Source of the DNA: Salinarimonas soli
GTDB lineage: Bacteria; Pseudomonadota; Alphaproteobacteria; Rhizobiales; Beijerinckiaceae
Length of the DNA: 64,000 nt
Direction: 5' to 3'
Assembly (NCBI RefSeq): GCF_008386575.1
Contig: NZ_VUOA01000027.1
Location: 62,001-126,000 of the forward strand
In this document: positions 16,286 to 25,126 of the stretch, piece by piece
Layout: every line of letters starts with the position of its first letter
Position numbering within the stretch: the stretch's first letter is position 1
Notes under the pieces: generated by a model
The model's database searches: none
What the model was told of the DNA's origin: nothing
The model's input: the letters and a program-made list of their open reading frames with translations, nothing else
Position numbers and translations under genes: made by a program

Positions 16286-16732
16286 TTACTTCGCCTGAGG
16301 ATCGACGAAGGCTTTGAACTCGTCAAAATCATTCCAGTTGTAATCACGCCCCGCAATGGTTGCCGCGATGCGCCCATCAGGATACATCACGTAAATTACA
16401 CCCCGATAAGTTCGCGTGTCGTGTCTGGCACCAGTAGGCAACGGCCTCTGCTCGATTGACATAAAGTTATATCCACAGTACCTGCACACCACAGCTTCTT
16501 TTCTTATTGTCTCGGCGCATTGAGGACATTTCTTGAGATCCGCCTCATTCTGGCGAGATCTCGCGACTTCCGCCAGATCTGGTTGAACTAGAATAAATAT
16601 CGCTGAAATCAATGGGCTAACTAGTATGGATATAAAGAACCATTGGGCTGAATTCCTGCCCCGCTTTTGCGCAAGCATTCCGACCGCTATAGCAAGGAGA
16701 AAGTATAATGCGATGAATTCCATGACGGCCAT
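16286..16732 (-). CDS. Membrane protein with zinc-ribbon
   Basis: A 148-residue product. Two membrane helices occupy about residues 4-20 and 31-49 (EFIALYFLLAIAVGML and WFFISILVSPLISAIFILV), then a CxxC-x10-CxxC zinc ribbon (CPQCAETIRKEAVVCRYCGY), and a C-terminal ~60 residues of small beta structure. The arrangement of two helices plus a ribbon is seen in many unannotated bacterial proteins. The DNA is AT-rich. GAAAGAG before the first ATG supports this start. Confidence 0.7.
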   Translation of the reverse strand: MAVMEFIALYFLLAIAVGMLAQKRGRNSAQWFFISILVSPLISAIFILVQPDLAEVARSRQNEADLKKCPQCAETIRKEAVVCRYCGYNFMSIEQRPLPTGARHDTRTYRGVIYVMYPDGRIAATIAGRDYNWNDFDEFKAFVDPQAK

Positions 16733-16973
16733 GCTCTTTCAGAGACGGAAGGTCAGCGTGCCGCATTCCTTATTGACGCTCAGCAGGATGCAATCCTTCA
16801 TAGTCGCCATGGTTCCCGCACTGACGCGAGTAACAACTGGAGCCTTCTGGCGTCGCATGCCGGGCCTAAGGGCGGCGCTTCGCGAGATAGGATACAGCCA
16901 TGCTAGAACAGCCTATGTGACCCGCGTTGACCATGCCCATGACCGGCCCCCACCGAGTGGTCCTGGTGGAATG

Positions 16974-17846
16974 TTAGTTCAGGGTTGGTCTTTGCGCCAC
17001 GGCTAGCCGGGCCGGTGGAGCCGGCTGGGGTGGCGCAGCCGGCCAGGCGGGCTGGCGCGGCACCAGTACCTCCGGCGCAGGAGGCCGGTAGCCGAGTGAC
17101 GCATGCGGGCGCACGGTGTTGAAGTGTCGTCGCCAGCTCTCGATCACGATCTGGGCCTCCCGCAAGCTGTAGAAGATCTCCCCATCCAGCCCCTCGTCCC
17201 GGAGCCGGGCGTTGAACGACTCCACGTACCCGTTCTCCCAGGGCGAGCCCGGCGCGATGTAGGCCGTCTTGGCCCCGACTGCCGTGATCCAGGCCTGAAC
17301 GGACTTGGCCACGAACTCCGGCCCGTTGTCCGAACGCACATGGCCCGGCACCCCACGTAAGATGAACAGATCCGAGAGCACGTCGATCACGTCCGCAGCC
17401 TTGAGCCGGCGAGCCACCCTGATGGCGAGGCACTCGTGGGTGAACTCATCAACGACGTTGAGCATCCGGAACTTGCGGCCGTCATGGGTGCGGTCCTCGA
17501 CGAAGTCGTAGGACCAGACATGGTCGCGGTGCTTGGGCCGCAGCCGCACGCACGAGCCGTCGGCCAGCCACAGCCGCCCGCGCTTGGGCTGGCGAGCCGG
17601 CACCTTGAGGCCCTCGCGTCGCCAGATTCGCTCGACCCGCTTGTCGTTCACGAGCCACCCCGCATCTTTCAGCAGCGCGCTGATCTTGCGATAGCCATAC
17701 CGGCCATAACGGCGCGCCAGCTCGATCAGATCGGTGGTGAGTTGTTCCTCGTCGTCTCTGCCCCGCGGCACCTTGCGCTGTGTCGAGCGATGCTGGCCGA
17801 GCGCGCGACAGGCCCGGCGCTCGGAGACGTTCAGGGTCTGCATCAC
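16974..17846 (-). CDS. IS3-family transposase OrfB (DDE catalytic part)
   Basis: Catalytic half of the transposase. DDE residues are visible: WSYDFVEDRT, VRSDNGPEF and PWENGYVESFN (D, D, E). The HTH_21 region (YGRYGYRKISALLKDAGW) precedes them. The in-frame sequence actually continues upstream of the first ATG (KLLSPARRRACVEHV), so it is made as an OrfAB fusion through a -1 shift near the end of OrfA. The last ~35 residues are Pro/Ala-rich. The frame is intact, so the element may be active. Confidence 0.92.
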   Translation of the reverse strand: MMQTLNVSERRACRALGQHRSTQRKVPRGRDDEEQLTTDLIELARRYGRYGYRKISALLKDAGWLVNDKRVERIWRREGLKVPARQPKRGRLWLADGSCVRLRPKHRDHVWSYDFVEDRTHDGRKFRMLNVVDEFTHECLAIRVARRLKAADVIDVLSDLFILRGVPGHVRSDNGPEFVAKSVQAWITAVGAKTAYIAPGSPWENGYVESFNARLRDEGLDGEIFYSLREAQIVIESWRRHFNTVRPHASLGYRPPAPEVLVPRQPAWPAAPPQPAPPARLAVAQRPTLN

Positions 17847-17878
17847 GTGCTCGACACAGGCACGTCGGCGGGCGGGGC

Positions 17879-18157
17879 TTAGAAGTTTCCCTTTGCGGCC
17901 TCGGCCAGGATGAGCTTGTCGAGCGTGAGATCAGCCACTGCCTTCCTGAGGCGCTGGTTCTCGAGCTCAAGCTCCTTCATGCGCCGCACCTGATCCGACT
18001 TCAGGCCGCCGTACTCTTGGCGCCAGCGGTAGTAGGTCACTTCGGTGACCCCGATCGAGCGCACGGCGTCCGCTACGCTCTGGCCTTGTGAGACCAGCAC
18101 GTCCACTTGGCGCAGCTTCGCGACGATCTCCTCAGGCTTGTGTCTCTTGCGCGACAT
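17879..18157 (-). CDS. IS3-family transposase OrfA
   Basis: A 92-residue DNA-binding half: MSRKRHKPEEIVAKLRQVDV, an HTH with VRSIGVTEVTYYRWRQEYGG, then a leucine-zipper-like helix (LKELELENQRLRKAVADLTL style) ending KGNF. The ending has A-AAG-GGA-AAC followed shortly by TAA; slipping back one base there joins it to OrfB. The start at MSRKRHK is the usual one for the family. Confidence 0.92.
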   Translation of the reverse strand: MSRKRHKPEEIVAKLRQVDVLVSQGQSVADAVRSIGVTEVTYYRWRQEYGGLKSDQVRRMKELELENQRLRKAVADLTLDKLILAEAAKGNF

Positions 18158-18223
18158 CGGTCCGTCCTCCTCTGGCTCACCGAGCCATACCTCAGGGCGG
18201 ACCACTTCAAAGGGGGTGGATCA

Positions 18224-18581
18224 GGCGCGCCAATCCACATTGTGAGAGAGGGTTTGAAACACACTCGCGCATTGACGGTCGTGGGTGTGGTGCCGAGGGG
18301 GCGTAGAAGAGCAGCGGGAAAATTGCCTCTTATCACTGCGGCTCTCTGCGCACCGCCAAGGTTCTGCTCTTCGGCGTAGCGCCGACGACAGCTCTTGGCA
18401 CAACCGTGAACCTCCACCTGGTACCGGGAACGTCCGGTTACAGGGAGCGCCCCTGTCGGTGCCAATGACCGGCTTGGGCGCGGAGCGGAAGGGCGGTCGC
18501 TGGCAATGGAGCGTTGTAGGGTCACTTCTGAGCGGTTCCATAATGGCGCTTTCGCGAATGAGGTCGCCTGGCCGCACGTTC
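18224..18581. other. Intergenic region with a dispersed repeat copy
   Basis: No gene recognised. About 18430-18490 is a reverse-oriented copy of the ~60 bp dispersed repeat (GTCCGGTTACAGGGA ... ATGACCGGCTTGGGCG ... GCGGAAG). It lies between the IS element and the 3' end of the MFS gene. Confidence 0.5.
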
Positions 18582-19787
18582 TCATTTCGATAGCGATGTC
18601 TCGGCCGGAGAAGGCTGGAGCCTCCGAAACAAGAGCGTCAGAGGCGCAACGCTCATAAAGAGCGCCGGCCCAACCAGCACCGGAGCCACCGCGCCGAACT
18701 GGTTTCGCAACGCCCCAAGGAGCATGGGCCCAGCGACCATCACCAGGTTGTATACAGTCATGAACACACCGAAACCGACAGCACGGGTCTCTGGCCGCAG
18801 CACCCGGCCTGGCATGGCCAGGAGGGCACCAGGAGGGGGGCCAAGCAAGCAGCCGATGATCAGTGCGAAGACAATCGCAGCTGCGGGCGCAAACGGCAGG
18901 CCCACCATGACAAGGCCAGCTGCAACTGAGAACAGCATGACCCCGGTGTCCGGTCGCCCACTCTGTTGAAGGCGGTGCCCGCCCAGAGGCATCGAGACAA
19001 TCATCACCCACAACACGAGACTGGTCGCGAATGCAGCCTCGGCCAGTCCAAACCCATGCTCTGCCAGGAACTGAGGAACGAAGCTGAAATAAGCGAGCAG
19101 CGCGAGATTGAACGTGCCCCAGGCAAACCCCGCAACGATGACTGGTCGCATCTGCTCGCGCGGGGGGAGGGCAAACATGGAAGGTTTGGGAAGCCCTGAA
19201 GCTGGAGCCAGCTGAGGCGACGAGGATGCCGGCGGCGCTCGATAAAATGCAGCAATCAAGGCAAGAGCTATGAGACACGCTGCTGCGGAGAGATACATCA
19301 CCCAGGGCCAGCCTTGAGCCTGGGCCAATGGTGCGTAGGCCAAAAGTCCGGCGGCGATGCCCAACGGCCAGCTGGTCAGGAGGATGGACATGGCGGTGAC
19401 CATCCCCTTCTCGGCAAACCAGTCAGTTGTCATCTTGGTGACGGCAAGCCCCAGGAAAACGCCACCAATCCCGCTGATCAGGCGGCCCGCGAGCAACGAG
19501 GCATAGCCCTCACCGAGGCCCATAACTGCCCCACCAAGCACCATAAGACCAAGGCCGGTGCAGCAGAGGGGTTTGTCGCCGAAGCGCCGCACGAGCAGGC
19601 CGCCTGGGAACGCGAGCAACACCCCAGGAAGTGTATAGAGGCCGATCAGCGTTCCGATCTCAGCAAAGCCGATCCCAAGGCGATCTGTGAGGAAGGGGGC
19701 GGCAGAGGCGATTGTCTGGAACTGAAACCCGAGCGCGGTCCGCGCCCCGAAGAGGACGGCGAGCATGCGCCAACGGGTCTCCGGCAT
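18582..19787 (-). CDS. MFS transporter
   Basis: A 401-residue major facilitator with about 12 hydrophobic segments. Between helices 2 and 3 is GGLLVRRFGDKPLC, a form of the G-x3-D/R-x2-G signature, and the two halves are separated by a hydrophilic loop (SSPQLAPASGLPKPS). The start is at MPETRW, preceded by AGAGGTGAT on the minus strand. Family resemblance is to the cyanate/nitrate or CynX-like MFS branch, but the substrate is not predictable. It is read alone, with a terminator for the upstream recombinase operon between them. Confidence 0.85.
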   Translation of the reverse strand: MPETRWRMLAVLFGARTALGFQFQTIASAAPFLTDRLGIGFAEIGTLIGLYTLPGVLLAFPGGLLVRRFGDKPLCCTGLGLMVLGGAVMGLGEGYASLLAGRLISGIGGVFLGLAVTKMTTDWFAEKGMVTAMSILLTSWPLGIAAGLLAYAPLAQAQGWPWVMYLSAAACLIALALIAAFYRAPPASSSPQLAPASGLPKPSMFALPPREQMRPVIVAGFAWGTFNLALLAYFSFVPQFLAEHGFGLAEAAFATSLVLWVMIVSMPLGGHRLQQSGRPDTGVMLFSVAAGLVMVGLPFAPAAAIVFALIIGCLLGPPPGALLAMPGRVLRPETRAVGFGVFMTVYNLVMVAGPMLLGALRNQFGAVAPVLVGPALFMSVAPLTLLFRRLQPSPAETSLSK

Positions 19788-20162
19788 CGGATCACCTCTG
19801 GTATGTCGCACGATTCAATACCACGCCAGACGACGTTCACAGAGCGCAGAGTGAGGCTCGGGTCAGCTTGGTTCAAATTGAGCATGCCCCATGCGAATCC
19901 GGCGCACGCTGGTTCAGGAGATGGCACCTTCCAGCTCAAACTGAACCGGCCAACCGTGAACCGCCCAAGTCAGACCTGGCGAGCGTCGACGCGAAAAAGC
20001 CCGGCGCTGCGTTGGTTGCTGCTGCCGGGCTTTTGGCCCCCTACGACGCTGTGTGATGTCCGCGCATCCCCGATTGCCTCGCACCGCCACGCGGCAGGGC
20101 TCATACCCTCTCCAACCGAGACCGCGGCTCGATCATAGGACAGCAGGTTACAGTCGGCTGGA
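19788..20162. other. Intergenic region upstream of the MFS gene
   Basis: 375 bp with a strong terminator (19995-20034) belonging to the recombinase operon; the remainder should carry the MFS promoter. Nothing else recognised. Confidence 0.4.
19995..20034 (-). terminator. Intrinsic terminator of the recombinase operon
   Basis: An 11-bp perfect inverted repeat AAAAGCCCGGC / GCCGGGCTTTT with an 18-base loop. On the minus strand it ends in five T's, directly downstream of the serine recombinase stop at 20163. Confidence 0.8.
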
Positions 20163-21806
20163 TCAGGCGCTGACGATGTCAAACAACGATCGAAGCGTCA
20201 TCTCGGGCGGCTGTTCCCCAACCAAGATGGCCTGCGTCAGGTCACGCGGCAGGAAAGCGAGCGGGACGACACGCGCGACGTAGCGCTCGTCCGTATCGTA
20301 GGCCCGGGCCAGATCGCGCATCGTCGCATACCGACATGCCACGAGGTCACCCCACCAGCGGTACGCCTGCGCCAGCGCCTTCGTGAGCGCAGGATCGGCC
20401 ACCCGGGACGGCCGATCGCCCTCGATCACCAGCCGCGCCTCGTGCCCACGCTGGCGCACAGCCAGAGCTCGCACGACGGCGATGGCGCCCTTATCACCAT
20501 CCTCATCTGTGCAGCCGAAGGCGGCTCGTCGCAACACGAGCGTGATCGCGTCAGCTCTGATGCCGACATGATCGACAAGTGCCAGCAGCGCCGCCCGATG
20601 CCGCGTCGGGTCGGAGCCGGCCAGCTCCGCCCGGAGCTCCGCGGCGCGGGTTAGGACACGCTGATGCTCATGGAGGCTGCCCCCGGTACCTAACCTCTCC
20701 GACAGGCCATGCTCGTCCGAGAGGTAGGCGGTCAGGATCCGCTCGACTGCTCCCTCGATCTCGGCCGCGGGCAGGCGCCACACCGTGCCCTGCCCTCCTT
20801 GCTGCTGCCCCCGCGCACCAGCTCGCGACGAGCTGACATAGTAGCGGTACCGCTGCCCGCCCTTGCTGGCATGAACCGCTCGCAATGCCCGCCCTGTCTC
20901 GTCGCGCAGCAAGCCCGCGAGCGGGCTCGGGTTGCCGGCCCGCGTGCCAAGCCGCCGCTCGTGCCCGTTTGCCCGCAAGCCTGCCTGCACCGCAACCCAG
21001 GTCTCGTCCGAGACGATGGCTGGGTGCTGACCCGCGTACACCTGACCCTTGTGGCGGATACGCCCGGCATAAAGTGGGTTCGAGAGGATGCGGTAGAGAT
21101 GCCCGCGCGAGAACGCCACCCCACCCCGATTGCGCCGGCTCGCGCCCGCCCGCACCTTCGTGCGCAGGCCAAGCGCCTCCAGCTCGGCTGCGAGCGCGTC
21201 GACGCTGCGCAGCGCAAGGTAGCGCTCGTAGATGACCCGCACCGTGGTAGCCTCGGCCTCGTTGACTACGAGCGTGCGCCCGGCGGCCTCGTAGCCGAGC
21301 GGCACGAGGCCGCCCATCCACAGTCCCTTGCGCTTGCTGGCCGCGATCTTGTCGCGGATGCGCTCGCCCGTGACCTCCCGCTCGAACTGCGCGAACGAGA
21401 GCAGCACATTAAGGGTCAGCCGTCCCATGCTGGAGGTCGTGTTGAAGGCCTGCGTCACCGACACGAAGCTCACGCCGGCGCGGTCGAACACCTCGACGAT
21501 CCGGGCAAAGTCGGTCAGCGAGCGCGTGAGCCGGTCCACCTTGTAGACCACCACTACGTCGATGCGCCCGGCCGCGACATCGGCCAACAGCGCCGTGAGG
21601 CCCGGCCGGTCCATGCTGCCACCCGAGTAGCCACCATCGTCGTAGCGGCCAGGCAGCACGCGCCAGCCCTCGTGCCTCTGCGAGAGGACATAGGCCTCGC
21701 ACGCCTCGCGTTGCGCCTGGAGCGAGTTGAAGTCCTGCTCCAGCCCCTCCTCGCTCGATTTGCGGGTGTAGACGGCACACCGCAGTTCCCGGACACGCTC
21801 ACGCAT
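20163..21806 (-). CDS. Large serine recombinase
   Basis: A 547-residue site-specific recombinase. The N-terminal resolvase domain shows CAVYTRKSSEEGLEQDFNSL (catalytic serine in the YTRKSS motif), DDGGYSGGSMDRPGL, VVVVYKVDRLTRSL and FEREVTGERIRDKIAASKRK. A Recombinase domain follows (YERYLALRSVDALAAELEAL, ILSNPLYAGRIRHKGQVYAG), then a zinc-ribbon-like area (LLRDETGRALRAVHASKGGQ) where the paired cysteines normally present are missing. The start is MRERVREL, overlapping the DUF2924 gene by 8 bases. Such enzymes integrate phages or islands; it may move the block ending at 26567. Confidence 0.9.
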   Translation of the reverse strand: MRERVRELRCAVYTRKSSEEGLEQDFNSLQAQREACEAYVLSQRHEGWRVLPGRYDDGGYSGGSMDRPGLTALLADVAAGRIDVVVVYKVDRLTRSLTDFARIVEVFDRAGVSFVSVTQAFNTTSSMGRLTLNVLLSFAQFEREVTGERIRDKIAASKRKGLWMGGLVPLGYEAAGRTLVVNEAEATTVRVIYERYLALRSVDALAAELEALGLRTKVRAGASRRNRGGVAFSRGHLYRILSNPLYAGRIRHKGQVYAGQHPAIVSDETWVAVQAGLRANGHERRLGTRAGNPSPLAGLLRDETGRALRAVHASKGGQRYRYYVSSSRAGARGQQQGGQGTVWRLPAAEIEGAVERILTAYLSDEHGLSERLGTGGSLHEHQRVLTRAAELRAELAGSDPTRHRAALLALVDHVGIRADAITLVLRRAAFGCTDEDGDKGAIAVVRALAVRQRGHEARLVIEGDRPSRVADPALTKALAQAYRWWGDLVACRYATMRDLARAYDTDERYVARVVPLAFLPRDLTQAILVGEQPPEMTLRSLFDIVSA

Positions 21807-22368
21807 GAGCCGCCCTCCCCTGCCCGCGTGCACCGGTCTGGGCGTCAGTTCGACGTGCGCTCGCGTGCCGGGGCACCCTGCCCTTTTCAGGCTTGCCGCA
21901 GCCCGGCACCTTACCGGACCTGTTCTTCAGCCCAAAGAAGGTCCAGCCGTTCCAGCGTGTGCCGGTGATGAGCCGCGCGATCTCTGACAGCGAGCCGTAG
22001 CGCTCACCGTTCCACACGAAGCCGTCTGTCTCGACCGCCACCTCGTGCACCCTCCCCTGCCACTCGCGCAGTAGCCGCGTACCCATCTTGAGCTTGCGAG
22101 CAGGTGCTGCTTTCGCGGGAGCGGCCCCTTTCGGGACGATGCCGGCCATCAGTGCCTCAAGGTGCTTGCAGCTTGCTGCATCGAGCCCGCCATCCTGGTG
22201 CTCGCGCTCGGCATGGGCGACGGCACGGGCCATAAGCTCGCGTCGCATATACTTCGGCAGCGGCACGCCCTTGTGCGCCAGCCAGCGTGCTTTCAGCTCG
22301 TCGAGGGAGAGGTGCCGCAGCACCTCCACCTCGCGCTCGTGCTCCTGAAGAGAGGGGGGGAGCTGCAT
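21799..22368 (-). CDS. DUF2924 domain protein
   Basis: A 189-residue protein. It has the DUF2924 pattern: LSLDELKARWLAHKGVPLPK, YMRRELMARAVAHAEREHQ, GTRLLREWQGRVHEVAVETD and FVWNGERYGSLSEIARLITG followed by TRWNGWTFFGL. Its C-terminal ~35 residues are basic and low complexity. DUF2924 genes nearly always sit just before this kind of serine recombinase and DUF3489 gene; they are probably accessory DNA-binding proteins of the element. GAGGGGTGA sets the start. Confidence 0.9.
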   Translation of the reverse strand: MQLPPSLQEHEREVEVLRHLSLDELKARWLAHKGVPLPKYMRRELMARAVAHAEREHQDGGLDAASCKHLEALMAGIVPKGAAPAKAAPARKLKMGTRLLREWQGRVHEVAVETDGFVWNGERYGSLSEIARLITGTRWNGWTFFGLKNRSGKVPGCGKPEKGRVPRHASARRTDAQTGARGQGRAAHA

Positions 22369-22373
22369 CGTGC

Positions 22374-22946
22374 TCACCCCTCGCTTGCGGCCGCCGAGGC
22401 GGGCTCGATGTGGTAGAATGACTGGCCCGCCTCGTTGGTGCTGCGGGTGATCGCATGCCCGTCCTGGCGCAGACCGGTCAGGGCCGCTCGGGTGGTGTGG
22501 GGCAGCCACCCCGTCGCACTGGCCAGGTCGGCAAGCGTCGCACCCTCCGGCCGGCAGAGCAGGTCGAGAACGAGGGCGCGCTTCGTACCGGCTCTCGCCG
22601 CAGAGGGCGCGGTCCGCTCCGTGCCCCGGGCGCGGCCGCTCTCCTCACAGCTCGGGAAAGCACAGTCCAGGCCACCCGCGCCGGCGTGCCCCTCACCCTC
22701 GCTGAGCGCGATCGCGCCAAGGCCTGCCGCGGTGATACGCAGGCCCACGGGCCGGCCCGCCTCATCCTCACGCCAGGCCGGGGCTTGGGCGCTCACTGGA
22801 ACCTCGGCGAGAAGGTCTGCCTCGAGCAGAGCGGCCATAGCCTTGCTGGCCGATGCCGCCGCGACCGTCTCAGGCGGCGCGACCAAGCCGTCGTCGCGCT
22901 GCGAGGCGGCCGAGAGAAGAACAAGGTGGGTATCGTTGAGCTTCAT
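22374..22946 (-). CDS. DUF3489 domain protein
   Basis: A 190-residue protein. The C-terminal ~70 residues (GTKRALVLDLLCRPEGATLA, DLASATGWLPHTTRAALTGL, QDGHAITRSTN) form a winged-helix-like DUF3489 domain. The N-terminal ~100 residues (MKLNDTHLVLLSAASQRDDG) are a second helical domain with a Gly/Ala/Arg-rich linker. It starts the tight operon DUF3489-DUF2924-recombinase (5 bp then an 8-bp overlap). Probable DNA-binding accessory factor. Confidence 0.88.
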   Translation of the reverse strand: MKLNDTHLVLLSAASQRDDGLVAPPETVAAASASKAMAALLEADLLAEVPVSAQAPAWREDEAGRPVGLRITAAGLGAIALSEGEGHAGAGGLDCAFPSCEESGRARGTERTAPSAARAGTKRALVLDLLCRPEGATLADLASATGWLPHTTRAALTGLRQDGHAITRSTNEAGQSFYHIEPASAAASEG

Positions 22947-23256
22947 GGGTGTGCCCTGTTGCGGTGTGCGACGGCCCATCGCCGTCACTGCCGCAAGCCC
23001 CGCAGCAACGCGAGGCCAGGAGCACCATCCTCCCTTCAGGGTGTGACCGACCCACCCTCGAACCGGTCAGATCAACTCGTTGCGTTTCTGATCCCTCGAT
23101 TCCCTGTCGACCTGCACACCGCCGCTGAGAAGCATGATTACCCTGTCGGGCTCTTTGCGCGCCGGCGTTTGCAGCAATGCTTGCTGCAGCGCCTAAGTCC
23201 AGCCGAAGACGCGACCACCTCTGTCTAGCTCGCCGCCTGCCGGCACCGAGACGCGG
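22947..23256. other. Intergenic region between terminase and recombinase operons
   Basis: 310 bp with no recognised gene, terminator or repeat. It should contain the promoter of the DUF3489-DUF2924-recombinase operon. Confidence 0.4.
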
Positions 23257-24690
23257 TCACGCTCGGCGGATCCGTTGCGGCCGCTTGATGGTCTGCGGGC
23301 GTTGCGGCTCGACCGGAGTGCGGGCTGTCAGATAGCGCAGTGCTTGGCTTGTCGAGTCCACCTGGTCGTCGTGCCGGCCGGTGGGGAAGGCGAGCAGCTC
23401 GGACAGGTACCCGCCCAGCCACGGCGTCTCGCGCGGTATACGAACCTGCCCCGCCTCGAACCGTGCCGCCTGCGCGAGAAGCCGTGCCTGCTTGTCGAAG
23501 CGGGCTGGTTGCAGAATGGGATATAGCTCGCCCGTTCGCCGCAGGTCCTGCACGAGTGCTCGCCCGAGCTCCGTGTCCTCAATGATCGTGACGTCAGCCC
23601 GGTGCTCGCGGGCAAGTCCCACGATGTGCCGGCGCAGATCCGGCACCTCCCAGCGCCCCCGCACCACGTCGAGCAAGTAGTACTCCTGCCCGACAGCGCC
23701 CCACACTGTGCCCACCGACCAGTCCGAGGCCTCGCCAATCGTGGAGGCTGTGTCCCAGGACGTGACCACAAGGTCGAACTCATGGGGACGTTCATCATAG
23801 TGGCGCAGCCACTCACGCCGGATCACGTTGCCCCCGGCTGGCATGGGGTTCTGCTGGTACTGGGCCGAGAAGTTCAGCGTGCCCAGATTGCGCCGCAGCC
23901 GCTCGAGCACCTCGGCCGGTTCGCGACCGGGGTGGAGGAGATCGCCAGCCCGGCGGTGGTAAACATCATCGGCGTCCGGGCCGATGCGGTAGGCGGTGTC
24001 CTCGACCGCGATGGCCGGGATCGAGATCACCTCCCAGTCCTCCTTAGCGAGCACGTGCCCAACGAGGTCGTCCTCATGCAGGCGCTGCATGACGATAACG
24101 ATGGCTCCGTTCACCTTGTCGTCAAGGCGGCTATAGAGCGTGTTGTCGTAGAACTCCGTCACTTTGCGCCGTTCGGCCGCCGAGAGCGCGGCCGCCAAGC
24201 CTTTGATCGGGTCGTCGACCACGATGAGATCTGCGCCCCGCCCGAGGATCGGACCCGTCACCGAACCGGCAAGCCGGTAGCCCCGCCGGGTGGTCGCGAC
24301 CTCGTTGGCGCGGGCGGCCGCGATCTGGAAGGCAGGGAAGAGCTCACCGAACCAGGGACTCTCGAGGACGGTACGCGTATCGAGGCCGAGCTTGCGCGAG
24401 AGCTCGGCCGCGTAGGAGACCGCCATGACGCGCTTGTGCGGGGCATGGCCCATCACCCAGGCCGTGAAGGCGACCGAGACGGTGATCGACTTCATCGAGC
24501 GCGGGGGCACGTTGATGATGAGCCGCCGGCACTCGCCTCGCCACACGCGCGTGAGCGCGTGGGCAATGGCGTGGATGTGCCAGTTGTCGTGGTAGGCCGT
24601 GCCGGGCTCGAGGGTGTTGAAGCACTTCTCGACAAAGGCGGCGAGGTCGGAGCGCAGGATGGCCTGCAGGAAGCGGCGGCGGTCACTCAT
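23257..24690 (-). CDS. Phage terminase large subunit
   Basis: A 477-residue packaging motor. The ATPase part has an adapted Walker A (NVPPRSMKSITVS) and Walker B ADLIVVDDPIKG. The nuclease part has VTSWDTAST, TIIEDTELGRAL and GRHDDQVDSTSQAL, giving the RNase-H-fold acidic residues. All look intact. The start is chosen at MSDRRRFLQ, overlapping the upstream gene by 8 bases. No portal, capsid or tail gene is near; its use outside a full phage is unclear. Confidence 0.9.
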   Translation of the reverse strand: MSDRRRFLQAILRSDLAAFVEKCFNTLEPGTAYHDNWHIHAIAHALTRVWRGECRRLIINVPPRSMKSITVSVAFTAWVMGHAPHKRVMAVSYAAELSRKLGLDTRTVLESPWFGELFPAFQIAAARANEVATTRRGYRLAGSVTGPILGRGADLIVVDDPIKGLAAALSAAERRKVTEFYDNTLYSRLDDKVNGAIVIVMQRLHEDDLVGHVLAKEDWEVISIPAIAVEDTAYRIGPDADDVYHRRAGDLLHPGREPAEVLERLRRNLGTLNFSAQYQQNPMPAGGNVIRREWLRHYDERPHEFDLVVTSWDTASTIGEASDWSVGTVWGAVGQEYYLLDVVRGRWEVPDLRRHIVGLAREHRADVTIIEDTELGRALVQDLRRTGELYPILQPARFDKQARLLAQAARFEAGQVRIPRETPWLGGYLSELLAFPTGRHDDQVDSTSQALRYLTARTPVEPQRPQTIKRPQRIRRA

Positions 24691-25126
24691 CGTCGCCTTC
24701 CCTGGTGTCGCCCTCAACGTCCGTTCCGCCACCCCGGCGGGCGAGGAAGCGGGCAATGATGGCCTCGTCCCCTGGTTCGGCCGGGGTCTCCGGCCCGTCC
24801 TGGGGACACGGCGCACCGGGGATGTTGTCGTTGTCGACGAGCCCGATCAGGAGCCGCATCGCCGCCATGTTGCCCTTAACGGCAAGATTGAAGAGCTGCT
24901 GCACGACGACCTCGTGCCCCGCTGCGTGGACACGCCGACCATCCCGCATGAACGGCATCGACGTGTCGAGGAGACGGTGGGCCGCCTCTCGTAGCCCTCC
25001 GCTCTCGCCTGCGGGGGGTGGCTGCTTGCGGGGACGCCCACGCGGGTTGCCCGAGCGGCCCTTCTGGAAGCGCGAGTGGTCCGGAGGACGGCAGTAGCCG
25101 ACCTTGTAATCCGGTTCACGCGTCAT
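24683..25126 (-). CDS. DUF5681 protein (phage small-terminase-like)
   Basis: A 147-residue protein opening with the DUF5681 signature YKVGYCRPPDHSRFQKGRSG followed by NPRGRPRKQ, then helices (VHAAGHEVVVQQLFNLAVKG, NMAAMRLLIGLVD) and an acidic tail. This family is regularly found directly before terL and may act as the small terminase or recognition subunit. Start and stop overlap both neighbours (8 and 11 bases). Confidence 0.88.
   Translation of the reverse strand: MTREPDYKVGYCRPPDHSRFQKGRSGNPRGRPRKQPPPAGESGGLREAAHRLLDTSMPFMRDGRRVHAAGHEVVVQQLFNLAVKGNMAAMRLLIGLVDNDNIPGAPCPQDGPETPAEPGDEAIIARFLARRGGGTDVEGDTREGDDE

Larger units (their letters stand above)
16940..18223 (-). mobile_element. IS3-family insertion sequence
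   Basis: About 1.28 kb containing two overlapping transposase frames. Probable ends: the left begins TGACCGGCCCCC at 16940 with GAGTGGTCC inside; the right, read inward from 18223, begins TGATCCACCCCC with AAGTGGTCC inside. These are imperfect inverted repeats of ~25 bp and both begin with TG as in this family. No matching target duplication is seen at the assigned ends (CCCA on the left, GGCG on the right), so ends may be slightly off or the flanks rearranged. Confidence 0.8.

Noticed and set aside
18073-19278. Long minus-strand frame of about 400 codons
   Set aside because: It runs across the IS3 OrfA, the IS end and the MFS gene in another frame, has Cys/Arg/Ser-heavy composition, and matches no family.
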